Translations under genes and position numbers: made by a program
Shown: positions 61,607 through 64,000 of the stretch, piece by piece
Layout of the letters: each line of letters opens with the position of its first letter
Numbering within the stretch: position 1 is the stretch's first letter
Virus record (IMG/VR): IMGVR_UViG_3300009425_000016
Span: 1-64,000 of that record
DNA: 64,000 nucleotides
Origin: a virus
Direction: 5' to 3' (one strand)
The notes under the pieces: model-generated
The model's input: only the letters and a program-made list of their open reading frames with translations
What the model was told of the DNA's origin: nothing
Databases searched by the model: none

Positions 61607-63457
61607 TTACATTATACATTGCATAATTTTTGTTTTAACTAAATTTAGTGCCGCAGTATTTAATGGCATTCCACTATTTCCTGAACCAGTGGGTACTGTT
61701 ATCTTTGTAATTTCATCTATTAAATCATCAAAACATGATTTTAAAGACTTTCCTGCGCCACTAATAGATAACGGTGCACCAGATTTTAAACTATACGTTC
61801 CAAACGTTCCTGAAAATGCGACGGGTGATTGCATCACTATTCCAGCTGGAGAAATTACAATTTTTCCAAGAGTTCCAGTATTACCTAAAAATAAATTAAT
61901 ATAACCTGTAGCACCAACCGCACTTTCTGCCGCATTGATCTCTATGGGTGCTAATCCTGTATGTAATTTAATTCCAGATCCCGCAAGAAATGGTGTTCCT
62001 ATTGTACTAATATCGACAGTTCCTATAGATGTGGTAATATTGATATCACCAGATCCAGATAATCCAACAGTACCTTCTGATCTCATCTTAATTTGTGAAG
62101 CATCTGCAAATAGGGGGCCTTCTGCATCAAGCCGCATTGATCCTGTTGTATTTAATTCTAAAGTACCACCACCAGAAATAGTAGATCCTTTTTTTGTACC
62201 CACCATAAAACTAGTTGTATTCGATTCATATCTATCAGAAGTAATATAATAATTTCCACCATCAACATTTGCATAATATGATCCACCCGCACCAATTTTT
62301 AAAGAAAAATTTCCTTGTGTAGATTGTTGATCTCTATTAACAAATAACTGAAAACTCTTATCAATTGTTTCAATCTTATGTCCTTCAATATGTTCATATG
62401 AATTTGAATGGACTATATTATACGCCTCATTTACTGATTTTGTTACTACAGTTCCGTCAGGATGATATTCTAAAAATGATCCTGACCTATGATATAAATG
62501 TACTCTTTCAGCATCAGGAGTATCATCAAATTCAAAAACATGTCCACTTTCCGTTTGTTGTACATGATTATATGGATATACTGCATTATATGGTGGTAGA
62601 GGTTCAGAAAATCTATTTATTATTGGTTTAAGTAATGCTTCTTTAAATTTATCAGAACTGAGCTGAAGTGGAGTAAGAAAGGGCAGGTCCATATTCTTTC
62701 TTATATTTACTATTGAACCAAAATCCCCACCAGTGCCCACATTTACTTGGCCGGCATTACGTGAATTTTTCTTTCTTTTTAAAATAGAATACTGACTTTC
62801 TGTTCTTTTTCCATCTTCAGAAGTTCTTAATTTTGATGTTGGATCACTATATCCTCTTGCTAATCTATTTGTGGTTGGTTCATTCAAATAATGATAAGAA
62901 GGAAAAGGAGAAAGTTGTTCTTGTTCAGTAATTATTACACCATCACCCGCACCAGAATATTCTAATATTTCCGGTTCTCGAGGAACTTTATCTGATTGTC
63001 TTGTATCAGCACCAAGTAATAAAGATCTAACTCTTTTTTTAGCGGCTTCTAAACTAAATGGGTGTGTATCAGATGCAATTGCATTGTCATACATCCTAGC
63101 ATCATAAAAACCAATTTGAGCCGTATAAATTTCTCTCACATCTTGTTCAGGAACTCCATGTAATGTGCCCATCATTACTGGTTCTTGTGCATCTCTTCCA
63201 TCACGAAAAAATCCCATCACCCAAGTTCCCTCTACAGGCCCAAGTGGGGTTTGTCCAACTCCCGTCTGAGAAGCGGATGTTATTGGCATCAATGGAAAAG
63301 CCCACGGCAAATCTATAGGAGGCATTAATTTTTTATCATCAGTATGCCAACCCAAACAACGAACTTTACATCTACCTAAGTACATTGGATCATGTCTATC
63401 TTCAACAACACCAACCCACCAAATAAATTCCATTCCCATAGAATCAGAAGTTAACAT
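61607..63457 (-). CDS. 5: Baseplate hub/central spike protein gp5-like, without lysozyme domain
   Basis: A 616-aa protein. Residues ~10-110 form the gp5 OB-fold (FIWWVGVVEDRHDPMYLGRC, then KVRCLGWHTDD and PIDLPWAFPLMPITSASQTG, GTWVMGFFRDGRDAQEPVMM). The middle contains GHVFEFDDTPDAERVHLYHR, then SGSFLEYHPDGTVVTKSVN, the VgrG/gp5-like junction that leads into the spike. The end is a beta-helix-like run (ISGGGTLELNTTGSMRLDAE, GSGDINITTSIGTVDIST). T4 gp5 (575 aa) has a lysozyme domain between OB-fold and spike. I see no lysozyme motif here, as in many marine T4-like phages. It trims the route of the tail tube through the outer membrane mechanically. Confidence 0.9.
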   Translation of the reverse strand: MLTSDSMGMEFIWWVGVVEDRHDPMYLGRCKVRCLGWHTDDKKLMPPIDLPWAFPLMPITSASQTGVGQTPLGPVEGTWVMGFFRDGRDAQEPVMMGTLHGVPEQDVREIYTAQIGFYDARMYDNAIASDTHPFSLEAAKKRVRSLLLGADTRQSDKVPREPEILEYSGAGDGVIITEQEQLSPFPSYHYLNEPTTNRLARGYSDPTSKLRTSEDGKRTESQYSILKRKKNSRNAGQVNVGTGGDFGSIVNIRKNMDLPFLTPLQLSSDKFKEALLKPIINRFSEPLPPYNAVYPYNHVQQTESGHVFEFDDTPDAERVHLYHRSGSFLEYHPDGTVVTKSVNEAYNIVHSNSYEHIEGHKIETIDKSFQLFVNRDQQSTQGNFSLKIGAGGSYYANVDGGNYYITSDRYESNTTSFMVGTKKGSTISGGGTLELNTTGSMRLDAEGPLFADASQIKMRSEGTVGLSGSGDINITTSIGTVDISTIGTPFLAGSGIKLHTGLAPIEINAAESAVGATGYINLFLGNTGTLGKIVISPAGIVMQSPVAFSGTFGTYSLKSGAPLSISGAGKSLKSCFDDLIDEITKITVPTGSGNSGMPLNTAALNLVKTKIMQCIM

Positions 63458-63463
63458 AATATC

Positions 63464-64000
63464 TTATCTCCCACTTTGACCTTTCATTCTTCCAGATACT
63501 GCAAGTGCTTCATCCGTATCTTTGCCTTCCCATGTACCAAAATCAGATGGAACATAATCAGTTCCTGGTAATTTTCTAGATAATCCATCTTTCATTACAT
63601 GTAAGTTTAAAGTATGTTCAACTCTACTCTGCGTTTTTTGAAAAATATGTGATAATCTTGTTACTACAAATTTTCCAGAAGCCAAAGTCGACTGCCTCAT
63701 TGTAATATTACCAGTAAGCTCACCTAATTTGGTCGGTAATTGTAAATTTATAACATCACCAACCTCTCTATGTGTATTTCCTGGAACCGTTATTTGATAT
63801 ATGAAATTATTCAATAATTGATTTTGCATTTTTCTTTTAGCATACCAATTTTCTATGTGTGTTTCTCTTAATCTAGAATCCTGAGGAGCCCCTTCACTAT
63901 TAACATCCGTAAATCTCACATAACAACCCTCATTCGTCGATTTTAATGAAACATTCGCTTGAGGTTTTCCTATTACGTCTGATCCTCTAGATATTACAGG
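63464..64000 (-). CDS. Baseplate hub protein (gp27-like), 5' end outside window
   Basis: The frame is open from the right edge to the stop at 63464. A GTG at 63919 begins an internal stretch, but the codons before it are also open (PVISRGSDVIGKPQANVSLK), so the true start is beyond the window. The last ~150 residues match the C-terminal domain of hub proteins: NFIYQITVPGNTHREVGDVI, then NLQLPTKLG, TLASGKFVVTRLSHIFQKTQ and VEHTLNLHVMKDGLSRKLP. It is immediately followed by gp5 (6-bp gap), the T4 hub partner, supporting a gp27-like assignment. Confidence 0.65.
   Translation of the reverse strand, partial: PVISRGSDVIGKPQANVSLKSTNEGCYVRFTDVNSEGAPQDSRLRETHIENWYAKRKMQNQLLNNFIYQITVPGNTHREVGDVINLQLPTKLGELTGNITMRQSTLASGKFVVTRLSHIFQKTQSRVEHTLNLHVMKDGLSRKLPGTDYVPSDFGTWEGKDTDEALAVSGRMKGQSGR

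Noticed and set aside
41821-62631. Many open frames of 60-135 codons on the plus strand in the structural region
   Set aside because: All lie opposite clear structural genes, have hydrophobic low-information sequence typical of antisense frames, and lack ribosome sites or neighbours on the same strand.
61607-63457. Lysozyme domain in gp5
   Set aside because: The region between OB-fold and spike does not show the Glu-Asp-Thr lysozyme pattern of T4 gp5.
1-64000. tRNA genes, insertion sequences, integrase or att sites
   Set aside because: No cloverleaf with a TTC loop, transposase or recombinase motif, or flanking repeats was recognised by eye; a tRNAscan search could still find one.

Overview
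The window is part of the genome of a strictly lytic, T4-like (myovirus) marine phage. The strongest evidence is two blocks of recognisable T4-type structural genes in T4 order, read on the minus strand from right to left. The first (64.0-35.5 kb) has a hub protein, gp5, gp25, gp6, a large wedge-like protein, gp8, a DUF4815-type giant protein and fibre-like proteins. The second (3.5-0.6 kb) has gp13, gp14, gp15 and gp16. The DNA is very AT-rich, and T4-type late promoter motifs (TATAAATA and near variants) sit before several genes. The style of the proteins (long gp8, gp5 without a visible lysozyme domain, DUF4815 protein, twitch-type radical SAM enzymes) resembles pelagiphage and cyanophage myoviruses. 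SAR11/Pelagibacter is a plausible host, but this is inference.

Between fibre genes and neck genes, where T4 has only short fibre and whisker genes, lies a ~32 kb accessory island (about 3.5-35.5 kb). Its core is a tightly packed minus-strand run from 31.3 kb down to 8.2 kb, in which most neighbouring genes overlap by 1-40 bp or abut. It encodes nine radical SAM (rSAM) domains in eight genes, one rSAM fused to a PLP aminotransferase-like domain, one 1412-aa protein carrying two rSAM domains behind a third module, and an orphan SPASM-type protein. It also encodes an SGNH hydrolase, three to four HxD-type (2OG-Fe(II)-like) oxygenases plus the stub of another, a full-length and a minimal adenylate-forming (ANL) enzyme, a QueC-like PP-loop ATPase, a GNAT-like protein and a methyltransferase. 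I cannot name the product. The enzyme mix is that of a tailoring or biosynthesis pathway for a modified peptide, amino-acid derivative, glycan or nucleotide, and this is the best candidate for an undescribed system.

Flanking the core are three further groups. A plus-strand cassette (31.4-34.1 kb) has two glycosyltransferase-like proteins and two related Rossmann-like proteins. A minus-strand pair (34.1-35.5 kb) has another oxygenase-like protein and another glycosyltransferase. A three-gene unit (4.7-7.7 kb) behind two tandem late promoters encodes a small paralogous protein, a TctA-type transporter and a TctC-type secreted binding protein. A plus-strand epimerase/methyltransferase pair (3.6-4.7 kb) diverges from gp13 across a short intergenic region holding a perfect 9-bp inverted repeat.

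I see no stretch of more than 300 bases without a gene. I saw no tRNA, integrase, insertion sequence or CRISPR array. All calls are from reading the sequence; no database search was run, and numbers given for residues were counted by hand.
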